41,094 nucleotides of DNA from JAWPMV01 sp038527215 (lineage in GTDB: Bacteria; Bacteroidota; Bacteroidia; J057), in the NCBI GenBank assembly GCA_038527215.1, contig JBCBGC010000067.1:1-41094 (forward strand), given 5' to 3'. Below the pieces are notes generated by a model. The model worked only from the letters and a program-made list of their open reading frames with translations. It was not told the DNA's origin and searched no databases. The translations under genes were made by a program, and so were the position numbers. Shown here piece after piece: positions 24,928 through 34,800 of this stretch. The number at the start of each line of letters is the position of its first letter. Within the stretch, counting starts at the first letter, position 1.

Positions 24928-26394
24928 TTATCCGGCGTAAGCGGGCAACTGGAAACTAAAGGCCGTGCCTTCATTGAGCCGGGATTGTACCCGAATGGAG
25001 GCATCGTGCAGTTCCAGGATCTTTTTCACGATAGCCAGGCCCAGGCCTGCGCCTTTGTTTTGGTCGCCAGAACGAGAACCTTTCTGATAGCGTTCGAAGA
25101 TAAAAGCCTGTTCTTCGGCAGAGATTCCTTTGCCCGTATCCACCACCCGAACGGAAACCGAGTCGACCTGTCCCTCCAATTCAATCTGCACACTGCCTCC
25201 TTTAGGCGTAAATTTCAAGGCGTTGTCAAGGAGATTCTGGAAGACGCGTTCTACCAGGGCTACGTCAGCAAATACCAAGGGCAGTGACTGAGGCATATTC
25301 AGGGCGATCTCGATTTCCCGTTCTTCGGCCAGGATCTGATATTTCCGAAAGACATCCTGGGCTAGCTCTGAGATGAAAAAGGGTTCTTTTTGGGGTTGGA
25401 CCTGTCTGGCTTCCAGTTTAGCGTATTCAAAAAGTTGGTCGATCAGCTTGCTGAGTTTTTCCGAACTCCCCAGCACAATTTCCAAATAACCTTTGCGGTC
25501 GTCGGAACTCAGGCTTGCGTCCTTGATCAGCAGGGTTTCTACATAGCCTTGCATGATGGCCAGGGGCGTCCGTAGATCGTGAGAAACATTGGCGATCAGT
25601 TCGCGGCGGAGGTTCTCTACCGATTTGAGTTCGTCAATATTGGCTTCCAGCGTATCAGCCATGGCGTTGAAGGTTTCCGCCAGCGGGGCCAGATCGCCTT
25701 TTTCTGCCTGCGGAATGCGGGCATCCATATCCCCTTCTTTGAACCGCTGTACCGTATCAATGATGGTCCGGAGGTTTCGGGTGAGGTACCAAAGGGCCAG
25801 CAAGCCGATACCCAGGGCCCCCAAGAGGCACACCAGGAATAAGCCAGACCCCAATCGGAGGATGTAAGAACCCAGCAGCGTATCACTGACCGCACTTTGC
25901 TCTTCACTGGCCAGGATAATGTAGATGTACCCCTGCAGTTCTCCCTCCTCTTGAATCGGGGCAGCGGAAAATACATTTTGCTGGCCGGGGAAGCGGGGAT
26001 CGTCTCCCGTGATAAAAATATTTCCTTCCTTGGCAATGAAGGTTTGTACGGGAGCCAGATCGACTTCCTGAAGTTTGATCTTTTTATAAGGCGCGACAAA
26101 GGTGACAATCTGTCCTTGCGGATCGAGCAGGTAAACTTCTACACTAGGATTGATGACCATCATGGAATGCATGATGTCCTTGATCGCGGCAGTATCTACC
26201 TCCCCATTTACCAGGGGTCTGACTTCTTTGACGGTATTCTGGGCGATCCGGCCGTAAAGGCGCTGATTGACCTCTTGCAGGTAGTTTCGAGCCGTAAAGG
26301 TGGTGATGACCATATATCCCACCCCGATGACCACCAGCAGGGATAGCAGGGTAAGGGAGATTTTGACAAATAATTTATTGTTGTGGCTACGCAT
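24928..26394 (-). CDS. Sensor histidine kinase with periplasmic sensor and HAMP domain
   Basis: The protein has 488 residues from the ATG at 26394, which lies 10 bp after the regulator stop; an upstream Met at 26418 would overlap the regulator. The first membrane segment is at about 11-33. A periplasmic domain (about 34-180) of PAS/Cache-like look follows (VEVYLLDPQGQIVTFVAP, GELQGYIYIILASEE). The second membrane segment is at about 182-204, then a HAMP domain (about 205-258). The H box NVSHDLRTPLAIMQGY carries H272. The N box LLDNALKFTP and the G1 and G2 boxes (DTGKGIS, GAGLGLAIV) complete the ATPase. It forms an operon with the response regulator upstream. The kinase is of the common PhoR/BaeS-like type; the ligand is unknown. 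Confidence 0.95.
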   Translation of the reverse strand: MRSHNNKLFVKISLTLLSLLVVIGVGYMVITTFTARNYLQEVNQRLYGRIAQNTVKEVRPLVNGEVDTAAIKDIMHSMMVINPSVEVYLLDPQGQIVTFVAPYKKIKLQEVDLAPVQTFIAKEGNIFITGDDPRFPGQQNVFSAAPIQEEGELQGYIYIILASEEQSAVSDTLLGSYILRLGSGLFLVCLLGALGIGLLALWYLTRNLRTIIDTVQRFKEGDMDARIPQAEKGDLAPLAETFNAMADTLEANIDELKSVENLRRELIANVSHDLRTPLAIMQGYVETLLIKDASLSSDDRKGYLEIVLGSSEKLSKLIDQLFEYAKLEARQVQPQKEPFFISELAQDVFRKYQILAEEREIEIALNMPQSLPLVFADVALVERVFQNLLDNALKFTPKGGSVQIELEGQVDSVSVRVVDTGKGISAEEQAFIFERYQKGSRSGDQNKGAGLGLAIVKKILELHDASIRVQSRLNEGTAFSFQLPAYAG

Positions 26395-26404
26395 AATCCT
26401 CAGC

Positions 26405-27109
26405 TTACAAATCCTCATTAAAACGATATCCTATCCCCCAGGTAGTAAGGATGTAGGTAGGGTGCTCCAAATCTGGTTCGATCTTTCGTCTCAAGCGGTT
26501 GATATGGCTATTGACCGTGTGCTCATAACCCGCGAAATCATAGCCCCAAACCAGATTGAGGATTTTGCTGCGGTCAAAACTTTTGCCGGGATGGGAAGCC
26601 AATAGTCCCAGGAGGTCGAACTCCTTGGGAGAAAGCTCTACTCGCTTGTTTTGGAGGGTTACCTTTCTTTTGTCCAAATCAACCACCAATTCCCCAAAGT
26701 TCAGCGCACTACTGGCCTGGGCCTGAGGCTGTTTTTTGGCGGCCATATCTGAACGCCGGAAAATGGCTTTGGCCCGGGCGATAAACTCCCGTACACTAAA
26801 AGGCTTGGTTAAGTAATCATCTGCTCCCATTTCCAGGCCCAGCACCTTATCAATCTCTTCGGACTTGGCGGTAAGCATCAGGATAGGGGTATCAATCTCT
26901 CTGGCTCGGACCCGACGGCAGATTTCCAGGCCATCCACCCCGGGCACCATGATATCCAGGATCATCAGGTCATATTTCTGGCTGGTGGCATGGGCCAGCC
27001 CCGTATCGCCATCATAGGTTTTATCCAACTGACAACCGAGATCCTGCAAGTGAATTTCCAACAGGTCTACAATGTTGCGGTCGTCTTCTACTACCAGGAC
27101 TTTTTTCAT
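26405..27109 (-). CDS. OmpR-family response regulator of the second two-component system
   Basis: The protein has 234 residues from the ATG at 27109 (MKKVLVVEDDRN); the Met at 27199 adds a Cys/His-rich leader unlike this family. The receiver domain has the acidic pair E8/D9, phospho-acceptor D52 (LMILDIMVPG), LTA and the Lys of DDYLTKPF. A winged helix occupies about 140-234 (LSPKEFDLLGLLASHPGKSF, HTVNSHINRLRRKIE, WGIGYRFNE). It is first in the operon, with the kinase 10 bp downstream. Direct TATCAC repeats about 90-140 bp upstream may be its own binding site. No target other than its own promoter is evident, although the divergent spondin-domain lipoprotein gene is a candidate. Confidence 0.95.
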   Translation of the reverse strand: MKKVLVVEDDRNIVDLLEIHLQDLGCQLDKTYDGDTGLAHATSQKYDLMILDIMVPGVDGLEICRRVRAREIDTPILMLTAKSEEIDKVLGLEMGADDYLTKPFSVREFIARAKAIFRRSDMAAKKQPQAQASSALNFGELVVDLDKRKVTLQNKRVELSPKEFDLLGLLASHPGKSFDRSKILNLVWGYDFAGYEHTVNSHINRLRRKIEPDLEHPTYILTTWGIGYRFNEDL

Positions 27110-27200
27110 AATGTGGTGCGAATAAAATGTATGCAAAAGGCCAGACAGGCAGGAGTGTGAAGCGGAGAATTCCGCCTTTTGGTCAAAACTAGGGGCCAAT

Positions 27201-27249
27201 TATCACAAAAGTATCACGAAACCATAGGCCTTTTATCCCCAGATATCAC
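27201..27249. promoter_or_regulatory. TATCAC direct repeats upstream of the second response regulator
   Basis: TATCAC occurs at 27201, 27212 and 27244 (steps of 11 and 32 bp, close to one and three helical turns). The first two copies extend to TATCACAAAA and TATCACGAAA. Phased direct repeats suit an OmpR-family regulator. They lie in the 388-bp divergent region between the regulator and the spondin-domain gene. Confidence 0.45.
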
Positions 27250-27272
27250 AGAGATACGAAAAATGTCCCCAT

Positions 27273-27298
27273 TGCTTGGTCGGCCAGGTGACCAAGCA
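27273..27298. repeat. 9-bp inverted repeat in the divergent intergenic region
   Basis: TGCTTGGTC (27273-27281) pairs perfectly with GACCAAGCA (27290-27298) across 8 nt. No T-tract follows on either strand, so it is not a simple terminator; an operator or leader hairpin is possible. The rest of 27110-27497 holds the TATCAC repeats and a -7 element. Confidence 0.4.
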
Positions 27299-27413
27299 GG
27301 CTACCCATTTTCAAAAATTCCCTGACTATTAAGCCTTTACCTAACCATCAGGCTGTAATAAAAATGACAAACAATGCATATACATCTGTGAAGCGGCTGT
27401 CATATCCTGCGCC

Positions 27414-27421
27414 TAGCTTTG
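27414..27421 (+). promoter_or_regulatory. Possible -7 element for the spondin-domain gene
   Basis: TAGCTTTG matches TAnnTTTG exactly, 77 bp before the chosen ATG. A convincing TTG-type -33 element is not seen at the right distance, so the call is weak. A GTGATCAC palindrome follows directly at 27421-27428. Confidence 0.35.
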
Positions 27422-27497
27422 TGATCACAGTGGTCGAGATAAGGCTTTTGTGCTTTCCTCCCCACAAAACTTTCAACACATAAACGACAAGAATAAG

Positions 27498-28784
27498 ATG
27501 AACATGAACAAGTGGAAAACAATGTTTGCAGCTGGCCTACTCGGATTTGGTCTGGTTGCTTGTAAGACGGAAACGCCTCAAGCCACTACCGCCAGCTTCG
27601 AAGTGCGGATAGAGAACCTGCTCCAGGCAAAAACCTTTGCTTCTAAAGGTACGTTCGGTTTGCTCCAGCCCGGAGAAACGGCCACCGCAGATTTTCAGGC
27701 AGGCCCTGGCGATTACCTAAGTTTTGCGACTATGTTCGTTCAATCCAATGATTTGTTCTATGGATTTGACGACACAGGGCTGGCGCTCTATGACCAGGAT
27801 GGCAATGCGGTTACCGGAGATGTTACCGGAGCGGTGGACTTGTGGGACAGCGGTACCGAGGTAAACGAAGAACCAGGGGTAGGGCTAAACCAGGCGCCTC
27901 GCCAGAGCGGACCCGATACCGGACCGGCTGAAAACGCGCAGGTACAATTGCTCGCCAATGTAGGAGATGGATTTAATTATCCCAGTGACGAAAGTGTGAT
28001 CCGGGTTTCGCTGGCTCATGATGGTGCTACCGGCTTCACCCTGACCATCGAAAACATTTCGGCCAGCAGCAACTTGCCTTCTCCCCTCGCCCCAGGTCTT
28101 TGGGCCATTCACCCCAGTGGCGTCAAACTCTTCACGGATGGTGAAGTATCCAGCCCCGGCATTGAAGCCCTGGCAGAAGATGGCAACAACGCCATTTTAG
28201 ATGAGGCGATCACCCCAGAAACCGGTTACTTTTCTCCTTTTGCCCCAGGCGTATTCGCCATCCATACTGCTGATCAGGTGATCTTTGCCGACGGGCAAGC
28301 AGATTTTGGCGAAGGCCTCGAAGTCCTGGCCGAGGATGGTGATCCTGCCTCCCTGAATGATGCCATCAGTGTCAAGGAAGGCGTAAGTGCCTACGGCATC
28401 TTTAATACGCCTGAAGGTGCCTCTGCTCCCGGCCCATTGCTCGAAAACGGTGTGTATACCTTCACCTTTGACGCGGAAGATGGCGATTATCTGAGCTTTG
28501 CCACCATGCTGGTGCAGACCAACGACCTCTTCTACGGCTTTGGAGAAAATGGCCTGCCCCTCTTCCGGAATGGTGAAGCGATCAGCGGAGACTATACCGC
28601 AGAAGTAGACCTTTGGGACGCAGGCACCGAAGTAAATGAATATCCTGGTGCCGGCCCTAACCAGCCCATTCGCGGCGGTGGCAACAGTGGAGACGCCGAA
28701 AATGGCACGGTTAGCATCGTCAATGATGGCTTTACCTATCCTTCTGTAACCGAATCCTTTAGAATTACCATCATCAAAAAATAG
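27498..28784 (+). CDS. Lipoprotein with duplicated spondin domain
   Basis: The protein has about 428 residues from the ATG at 27498; the alternative Met at 27450 adds a polar leader before the signal. The lipoprotein signal ends in LGFGLVAC. A complete bacterial spondin domain (about 30-185) has the block GDYLSFATMFVQSNDLFYGF and the later DLWDSGTEVNEEPGVGLNQAPRQ. The middle section repeats a motif twice (APGLWAIHPSGVKLFTDG and APGVFAIHTADQVIFADG, each followed by LAEDG). A second spondin block (about 315-428) repeats SFATMLVQTNDLFYGF and DLWDAGTEVNEYPG. Spondin domains bind surfaces or matrix in animals; the bacterial role is not established. It is followed by a clear terminator, so it is a single-gene transcript. 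Confidence 0.9.
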   Translation: MNMNKWKTMFAAGLLGFGLVACKTETPQATTASFEVRIENLLQAKTFASKGTFGLLQPGETATADFQAGPGDYLSFATMFVQSNDLFYGFDDTGLALYDQDGNAVTGDVTGAVDLWDSGTEVNEEPGVGLNQAPRQSGPDTGPAENAQVQLLANVGDGFNYPSDESVIRVSLAHDGATGFTLTIENISASSNLPSPLAPGLWAIHPSGVKLFTDGEVSSPGIEALAEDGNNAILDEAITPETGYFSPFAPGVFAIHTADQVIFADGQADFGEGLEVLAEDGDPASLNDAISVKEGVSAYGIFNTPEGASAPGPLLENGVYTFTFDAEDGDYLSFATMLVQTNDLFYGFGENGLPLFRNGEAISGDYTAEVDLWDAGTEVNEYPGAGPNQPIRGGGNSGDAENGTVSIVNDGFTYPSVTESFRITIIKK

Positions 28785-28810
28785 TTAGTAGCATAGTGGT
28801 TTTGTGTGCG

Positions 28811-28845
28811 GGAAGTCTGGCTTAGGTCGGGCTTCCTGTTTTTTT
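28811..28845 (+). terminator. Intrinsic terminator after the spondin-domain gene
   Basis: GGAAGTCTGGC (from 28811) pairs with GTCGGGCTTCC (to 28836) through 11 pairs, including G-T pairs, around a 4-nt loop. The stem is followed by TGTTTTTTT. It lies 27 bp after the stop codon at 28784. Confidence 0.85.
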
Positions 28846-28899
28846 ATTCGGAATAGGATTTTTCTATCTTCCAAACTTAATTCCAATGATTCTCCAGTC

Positions 28900-31767
28900 A
28901 TGCTTCGAACCTTATCCTCCTTCGCATGTCTTTGTCTTCTGAGTTGGACGCAGCCCTTGTTGGGACAATTCACCACCAACGGCAGCGCCACCTCTCTGGG
29001 CAATAATTGCTACCGACTCACCCCCGCTTTGACCAATCAGGGCGGCTCCGCCTGGTTCAATAATTCCATTGACCTGAATCAAACCTTTGAATTTTATGCC
29101 ACCATTTTTCTGGGTTGCTCAAATGGCGGGGCAGATGGGATGGTCTTTGCCTTTCAGGCGGTCAACACCAGCGTAGGTTCAGCCGGTGGGGGCATGGGAT
29201 ATCAAGGCATCAATCCTAGTTTAGGAATCGAATTTGACACCTACCAAAATGGCGGCTCAGGAGACCCTAGCTATGACCATATGGCGCTCATTTCCGATGG
29301 CAATGTCAGCCACCTGGGGGCCACCAACCTACAGGGTCCGGTGGGCATCAAATCCAACCTCGCCAATATGGAGGATTGCAACTGGCATGACCTGCACGTT
29401 TCCTGGGACCCGGTAGCGGACAGCCTCAAAGTCTATGTGGATTGCGAACTCCGCATTGCTTATCAGGGCGACATCGTAACCAATATTTTCAACGGTAATC
29501 CTATCGTTTTCTGGGGCTTCACGGCAGGTACGGGCGCGCTGTCAAACCTTCAGCAGTTTTGTTACTCCTATATTTCCTACGGGCTGGATACTACCATCTG
29601 TCAGGGAGATACGCTGGGACTTACGGTGGGCAGTGGTACCAATTACAGTTGGGCTCCTTCGGCAGGCTTAAACAATGCTGCCTCGGCTACGCCCCTGGCT
29701 TTTCCAGATACCACGACGCTCTACACCTGCACCATCACCGACCAATGCGGCTTTACCCGGGAAGAATATTTTCAGATCACGGTGAATGATACGGTGGACG
29801 CTTTTAGCCTGGGAGCAGATAGCAGCTTATGTCCTGGCCAGACCATTCCCTACCTCTTCTCTCAAGCCGGTGCAGATTACTTATGGCAAAATGGGAGTAC
29901 CGACTCCACCTTTACCATCAATACTTCCGGCATTTACTGGCTGGAAATCCAAACGGGTTGTGATACGGTCAGGGATAGCATAGACGTAGGCATGTACCAA
30001 GTTCCTACCGTCAACCTCGGTCCTGACCTGACCCCTTGTGCCGGAGATACCATTACCTTATCCGCCACCAATAGCCTGGCCGCAGCCTACACCTGGCAGG
30101 ATGGTAGCCCGGATTCCCTCTATGAGGTGACCAATTCTGGTTTGTACTGGGTGGAATTAACCCACGTCTGTGGGCCGGTGCGAGACAGCGTGCTCGCTAC
30201 TTTTACGCCCCAGCTTCCGGTCCTTTCGCTCGGCAATGACTCCATCCTTTGCGACCAGCTAAGTTATCCGCTCCAACCTGGACTGGCCGGCGTCAATTAC
30301 CTTTGGTCCAATAACAGTACCGCTGCTTCGCTGACGCCTACCCAAAGCGGCCTTTACTGGCTGGAAATCAGCAATGCCTGCTTTAGTTTCCGCGACAGCG
30401 TGGACCTGACCTTTGAGCAAACGCCGGCTATTGATCTGGGGCCGGATACCACCCTGTGCGTAGGAGATTCATTGTTGATCAATGCCACCTTTACGCCCAC
30501 CACTACTTATCTGTGGCAAGATGGCCTGACCAACCCTATCCGTAATTTGGGCGGCGGGAATTTTTATACCCTCACCCTCAATAACACCTGTGGAACCGCC
30601 ACGGATGGGATTCTTACCCAATCGCTGGCACCTCCACCCAGCTTCGACCTGGGACCAGATACCCTGATCTGTGAAGGAGAGGGTATTTTGTTAAGCTCGG
30701 GCCTTAGCGGTTATGCCTATCAATGGCAGGACAATTCCACCTTGCCCACCTATTCAGTCTCTCAGGGAGGGATTTATCAATTAGAAGTGAGTAATCGGTG
30801 TGGCATGAGCAATGATAGCCGCCTGATCAATTATATCGCTGCGCCGGAAGTGGATCTGGGAGATGATGTATTCCTCTGTCCCAGTGATGCTATCCAGGTA
30901 GATGTCACCTGGCCGGGCAGCCTGTACAGCTGGAGTGATGGCAGCACCGATCCGATTCGTTCGCTGAATCAGGCAGGCGTCTACCGGGTCGTTATCAGCA
31001 ATAGTTGTGGGGTGGCAGAAGACGCTTTTGAAATTACCCTCGGTACGGAACCTCAGCCTTTTTCCCTGGGACAGGATCAAACCCTTTGTGTAGGGGATGA
31101 ATTGGAGTGGAATATCGAGCAAAATGGAGATTTCCAATACCAATGGCAGGATGGAGATCGTCTGCCCCAAAAGACGGGAGATGAACCCGGTTTATACTGG
31201 GCCAGAATCAGCAATATATGTGGAGAAGAGCGGGATTCTATCCGGCTGGATTTCGTGGAAGCGGTTTCGGTCTACTTAGGAGCAGACACCCTCATGTGTG
31301 CGGATCGCACCGACCGCAAATTCCTCAGTGCCTACGGGCCAGAAGTGGCAGCCTACCAATGGCAGGACGGGAGCACTGGACCTACCTTGATCGCTGAGCA
31401 GCCGGGCTTGTACACCGTGGAAGTCAGTAACGCCTGTGGCACTGCTTTGGATAGTATAGAACTGATTCCCACCCTTTGTGTGTGTGCCATCCATGCACCA
31501 ACCGCCTTTTCTCCGAATGCTGACGGCTTCAATGATGGCTTCGTCCTCGGCTATGAATGTCAGATTGAAAGCGGCACCTGGAAAGTATTCAACCGCTGGG
31601 GCCAAATGGTCTTTCAAAGCAATGATCCTACCGCGAGCTGGGATGGCACCCAAAATGGGAGAATTTGTCCGGAAGGGGTGTACGTATGGGTAATGGAGTT
31701 CCAATATATGGAAGGAGATCGTCCGCAGGTATGGCAGGAACATGGCACTATCACCTTGATTCGCTAG
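28900..31767 (+). CDS. Secreted lectin-like protein with Ig-like repeats and type B T9SS domain
   Basis: The protein has about 955 residues from the ATG at 28900, which gives a signal peptide (MLRTLSSFACLCLLSW... ending LLGQ). An earlier Met at 28804 lies over the upstream terminator. An L-type lectin-like domain (about 24-230) has DGMVFAFQ, the metal-site segment GIEFDTYQNGGSGDPSYDH and a CELRIAYQG strand. About eight repeats of roughly 82 residues follow (about 235-850). Each begins with a LGxDxxxC strand, has a YxWQDGS turn and ends with a YxVxxxNxCG strand, giving Ig-like or PKD-like modules with paired Cys. The last roughly 85 residues (APTAFSPNADGFNDGF..., FNRWGQMVFQS, WDGTQNGR) are the gliding-motility-associated type B T9SS sorting domain. 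It is probably a surface adhesin (inference). Confidence 0.93.
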   Translation: MLRTLSSFACLCLLSWTQPLLGQFTTNGSATSLGNNCYRLTPALTNQGGSAWFNNSIDLNQTFEFYATIFLGCSNGGADGMVFAFQAVNTSVGSAGGGMGYQGINPSLGIEFDTYQNGGSGDPSYDHMALISDGNVSHLGATNLQGPVGIKSNLANMEDCNWHDLHVSWDPVADSLKVYVDCELRIAYQGDIVTNIFNGNPIVFWGFTAGTGALSNLQQFCYSYISYGLDTTICQGDTLGLTVGSGTNYSWAPSAGLNNAASATPLAFPDTTTLYTCTITDQCGFTREEYFQITVNDTVDAFSLGADSSLCPGQTIPYLFSQAGADYLWQNGSTDSTFTINTSGIYWLEIQTGCDTVRDSIDVGMYQVPTVNLGPDLTPCAGDTITLSATNSLAAAYTWQDGSPDSLYEVTNSGLYWVELTHVCGPVRDSVLATFTPQLPVLSLGNDSILCDQLSYPLQPGLAGVNYLWSNNSTAASLTPTQSGLYWLEISNACFSFRDSVDLTFEQTPAIDLGPDTTLCVGDSLLINATFTPTTTYLWQDGLTNPIRNLGGGNFYTLTLNNTCGTATDGILTQSLAPPPSFDLGPDTLICEGEGILLSSGLSGYAYQWQDNSTLPTYSVSQGGIYQLEVSNRCGMSNDSRLINYIAAPEVDLGDDVFLCPSDAIQVDVTWPGSLYSWSDGSTDPIRSLNQAGVYRVVISNSCGVAEDAFEITLGTEPQPFSLGQDQTLCVGDELEWNIEQNGDFQYQWQDGDRLPQKTGDEPGLYWARISNICGEERDSIRLDFVEAVSVYLGADTLMCADRTDRKFLSAYGPEVAAYQWQDGSTGPTLIAEQPGLYTVEVSNACGTALDSIELIPTLCVCAIHAPTAFSPNADGFNDGFVLGYECQIESGTWKVFNRWGQMVFQSNDPTASWDGTQNGRICPEGVYVWVMEFQYMEGDRPQVWQEHGTITLIR

Positions 31768-31873
31768 GCGAGAGACGAAAAAGGGCCATTTATTACACAC
31801 GTAAAACTATCCACAAAAAGTACCAGATTTATTAACTATTCATAGAGTTTTTGCCAGGGTAAACTATTAACCT

Positions 31874-34800
31874 ATGGCAAAGCGCAACCCCTTGCAACCC
31901 TCTACGCGGGTTACCAACCGTCCTCGCCTTACTCAGATTATATGGTTTGGAGTGATATCCGGCCTCATTGTGCTAGCGGCTCTGTTTATGCGGCCGGTCG
32001 AAACACAGTCTACGCAATCTTTTTCCAATGTAGCCATTAGTGGGACCGGAAATGCTGGTACTGCTCTGGCCGTTTCTGGTTCAAAGGATGGTGGCTTCGC
32101 CTGGGGAGACATCAACAATGATGGCTTCCTCGACCTGGCCGTCAACACGGCTTCCAGTTCAAACGGCACCCGGATATTGATTGCCAATCCGACCGATCCG
32201 GATAATCCTTTTTTCGAGGACAAAACCTCCGATTATTGTAACCATTGTGCCACACTGTATAAAGAGCGTTGTGCGATTTTGGCGGACATCAACCATGATG
32301 GGTATGTAGACCTTATCCGCAATAACCACTACGGCAGCAATTCCAGTGTGCTGATTTATCTCAATCAGGGCCCTGCCAATAATTACGCCCTCGGCAGTGG
32401 AACCGGCGGAAGCAATGCCCCCAATAAAACCTTTTACAAAGCAGATTTCCACGATAACAAAATGAATACCGAAGGGGTATTCCTGGCGGATTTTGACAAT
32501 GATGGCTGGCTGGATATCGTGGTCGAGAACCACAATTTCGGCATCGATATTTTACAAAATCCCAAAGACGGCTCCGCCAACTTCGTCTGTCTTGATCCTA
32601 CCTCCATTGGCCTGCCTGCCAGTGCCACCGATGGAGATTACGGAACCTGTGTAGACTTTGATGATGACGGAGATGTAGATATCATCGCTCGTAAAAGAAA
32701 TGAAAACGACTTCTTCGTCAATGGTGGAGATGGCACCTTCACCGACGGACAGAACGTAGACGACGCCAACAACAGCAATAAAGGCGGCGTAGCTTTTGGG
32801 GACTTTGACAATGACGGGGATTACGACCTGTATTGGACAGACAATGGCACCAACCAGATATGGCTCAACGACGGCACCAACACCCTGGTCGCCACGGCCA
32901 TAGGGGGGAACGATGGCGAGCCCTGGCTATCCGCAGGGGTCTCAGCCCCTTCTTCTGGCATAGACGGAGTGGCCGTTGGGGATGTCAACAATGATGGAAA
33001 AGTGGACCTTTTTCTCACCGCAGATAGTGATTCGGGCTTCCTCTTTCTCAACCAAACCCCTGATGGCGGCAGCCTGTCCTTTCACCGCAATAACCTCGAC
33101 ATTGATATTAATGGCAACGGCGAAGGGGCTAGTTTTGCAGATTACGATAAGGATGGAGACCTCGATTTATATATCAATGTCCGCAACGGCAGTAACCAGC
33201 TTTGGCGAAACGACCTCAATGACGGAGGCGCAGCTGATTACCTCTTTGTAGAACCGCGCTGCGATCTGGGAGGAGGCGTTTACCGGGCTGCCGTGGGAGC
33301 CAATGTGGTCCTGCAGGATTGCGATGGCAACATCATCAGTGGTATTCGGGCCGTCCCTACGACCTCAGGGCACGGGACCGATGCACCCGACCAGGTGCAC
33401 TTTGGCTTGCCCAGTGGACCAGATGAAGCCTATAATGTCATCGTGAAGTTTGTTACGGTTTCGGGTCAAAGGGTAGAAATCTCCCGCCAGATCACCCCTT
33501 CAGACCTGACCCATCAGACCTTTATCGTTTATGATACGGATGCGGATACCTACAGCCGGTGTAGCGATCCGGACCAGGATGAAGAAGCCAACTGGGATGA
33601 CCTGGACGATGACAATGATGGTCTGGCCGACACCCAGGAAATGGATTGCCTCACTGGAACTGCCAGCCTCAGCGATGGAGCTTCCATTACCAGTGGCAGT
33701 ACGGTGCTATTTGAAGCGGGGGAAATTGATCCAGTGATCACCCTTACCCCTTCCACCGCAAACGACAATGTGGACCAGTTTAGTTGGGAAACCGCTGAAT
33801 TTGGACAAACCACCAGTGGTTCGCTGGGAGATGGCGTACTCTTCCACCTTTCTAACAGTACTTCCGATCCAGCCAGGGCGAGCATTCAGATCAGCCTCAA
33901 CCAGCCGGTTTACAATTTTTCCTTTGACCTGGGAGACCTGGATGAAGGCGCAGGTGAAGAATCAGCAACCATCTCTGCTTTCAACGGAAGCCACGAGATT
34001 CCGATTAGCGATAAAAACTTCTCCTCCTTTGGCAGTTCCGTTTCCCTCTCCGGCACCCATAAGCTGATTTCCAACGGAGCAGGCGGAGGCGCAAACAGTG
34101 GCACCCATGGCTCTGTCCGGGTTTGGATTCCTCAGAAAGTCGACAAAATCCTCATAGAAGCAGAAGGAGACGGGGTTGACTGGTATGTCCACCTCAACCA
34201 TGTTACCTACTGCCTGGGCCTCGATAGCGACGGAGATGGCCTGGAAGATCACCTGGATTTAGACAAAGACCAGGACGGCATTCCAGACCTGGTAGAAAGT
34301 GGGGGGACAGACATCGATGGAAATGGCCTGGCCGATGACCTGACGGATAGCGACGATGATGGCTGGGCTGACATATATGATAACGTTTCGGGAAGCCATA
34401 CGTCCGGAACACCGATTGTTCCCATTGATTCAGACCGAGATGGTATAGCCGATTTACTGGATTTAGATTCGGATAATGACGGAATCCCAGATGTGATTGA
34501 AGTAGGCGCAGTAGATACGGATGGAGATGGTCGCATCGATGGGTTCGCCGATGCAGACATAGACGGATTCCACGATGATTTTGATCCCACAGACGATGAA
34601 CCAGAATCCTTTAATGATGCAGCCTTTACCGCAGCCGGCAACACCCCTATCATAACCACCGCCACCGATTCGGATAGCGATGGCCTGGCCAACGAAGGCT
34701 ATAACGGAGGCGACCAGGATGAGGACGAAAGGCTTAATCATTTGGACCTGGATGCCGATAATGACGGCCTGCCGGATATCATCGAGAGTGGGGGACTGGA

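Noticed and set aside
28876..28884. CTTAATTCC, the reverse complement of the right block of the module B element
   Set aside because: The GTAACG-type block is absent at the required spacing, so this is a chance half-match.
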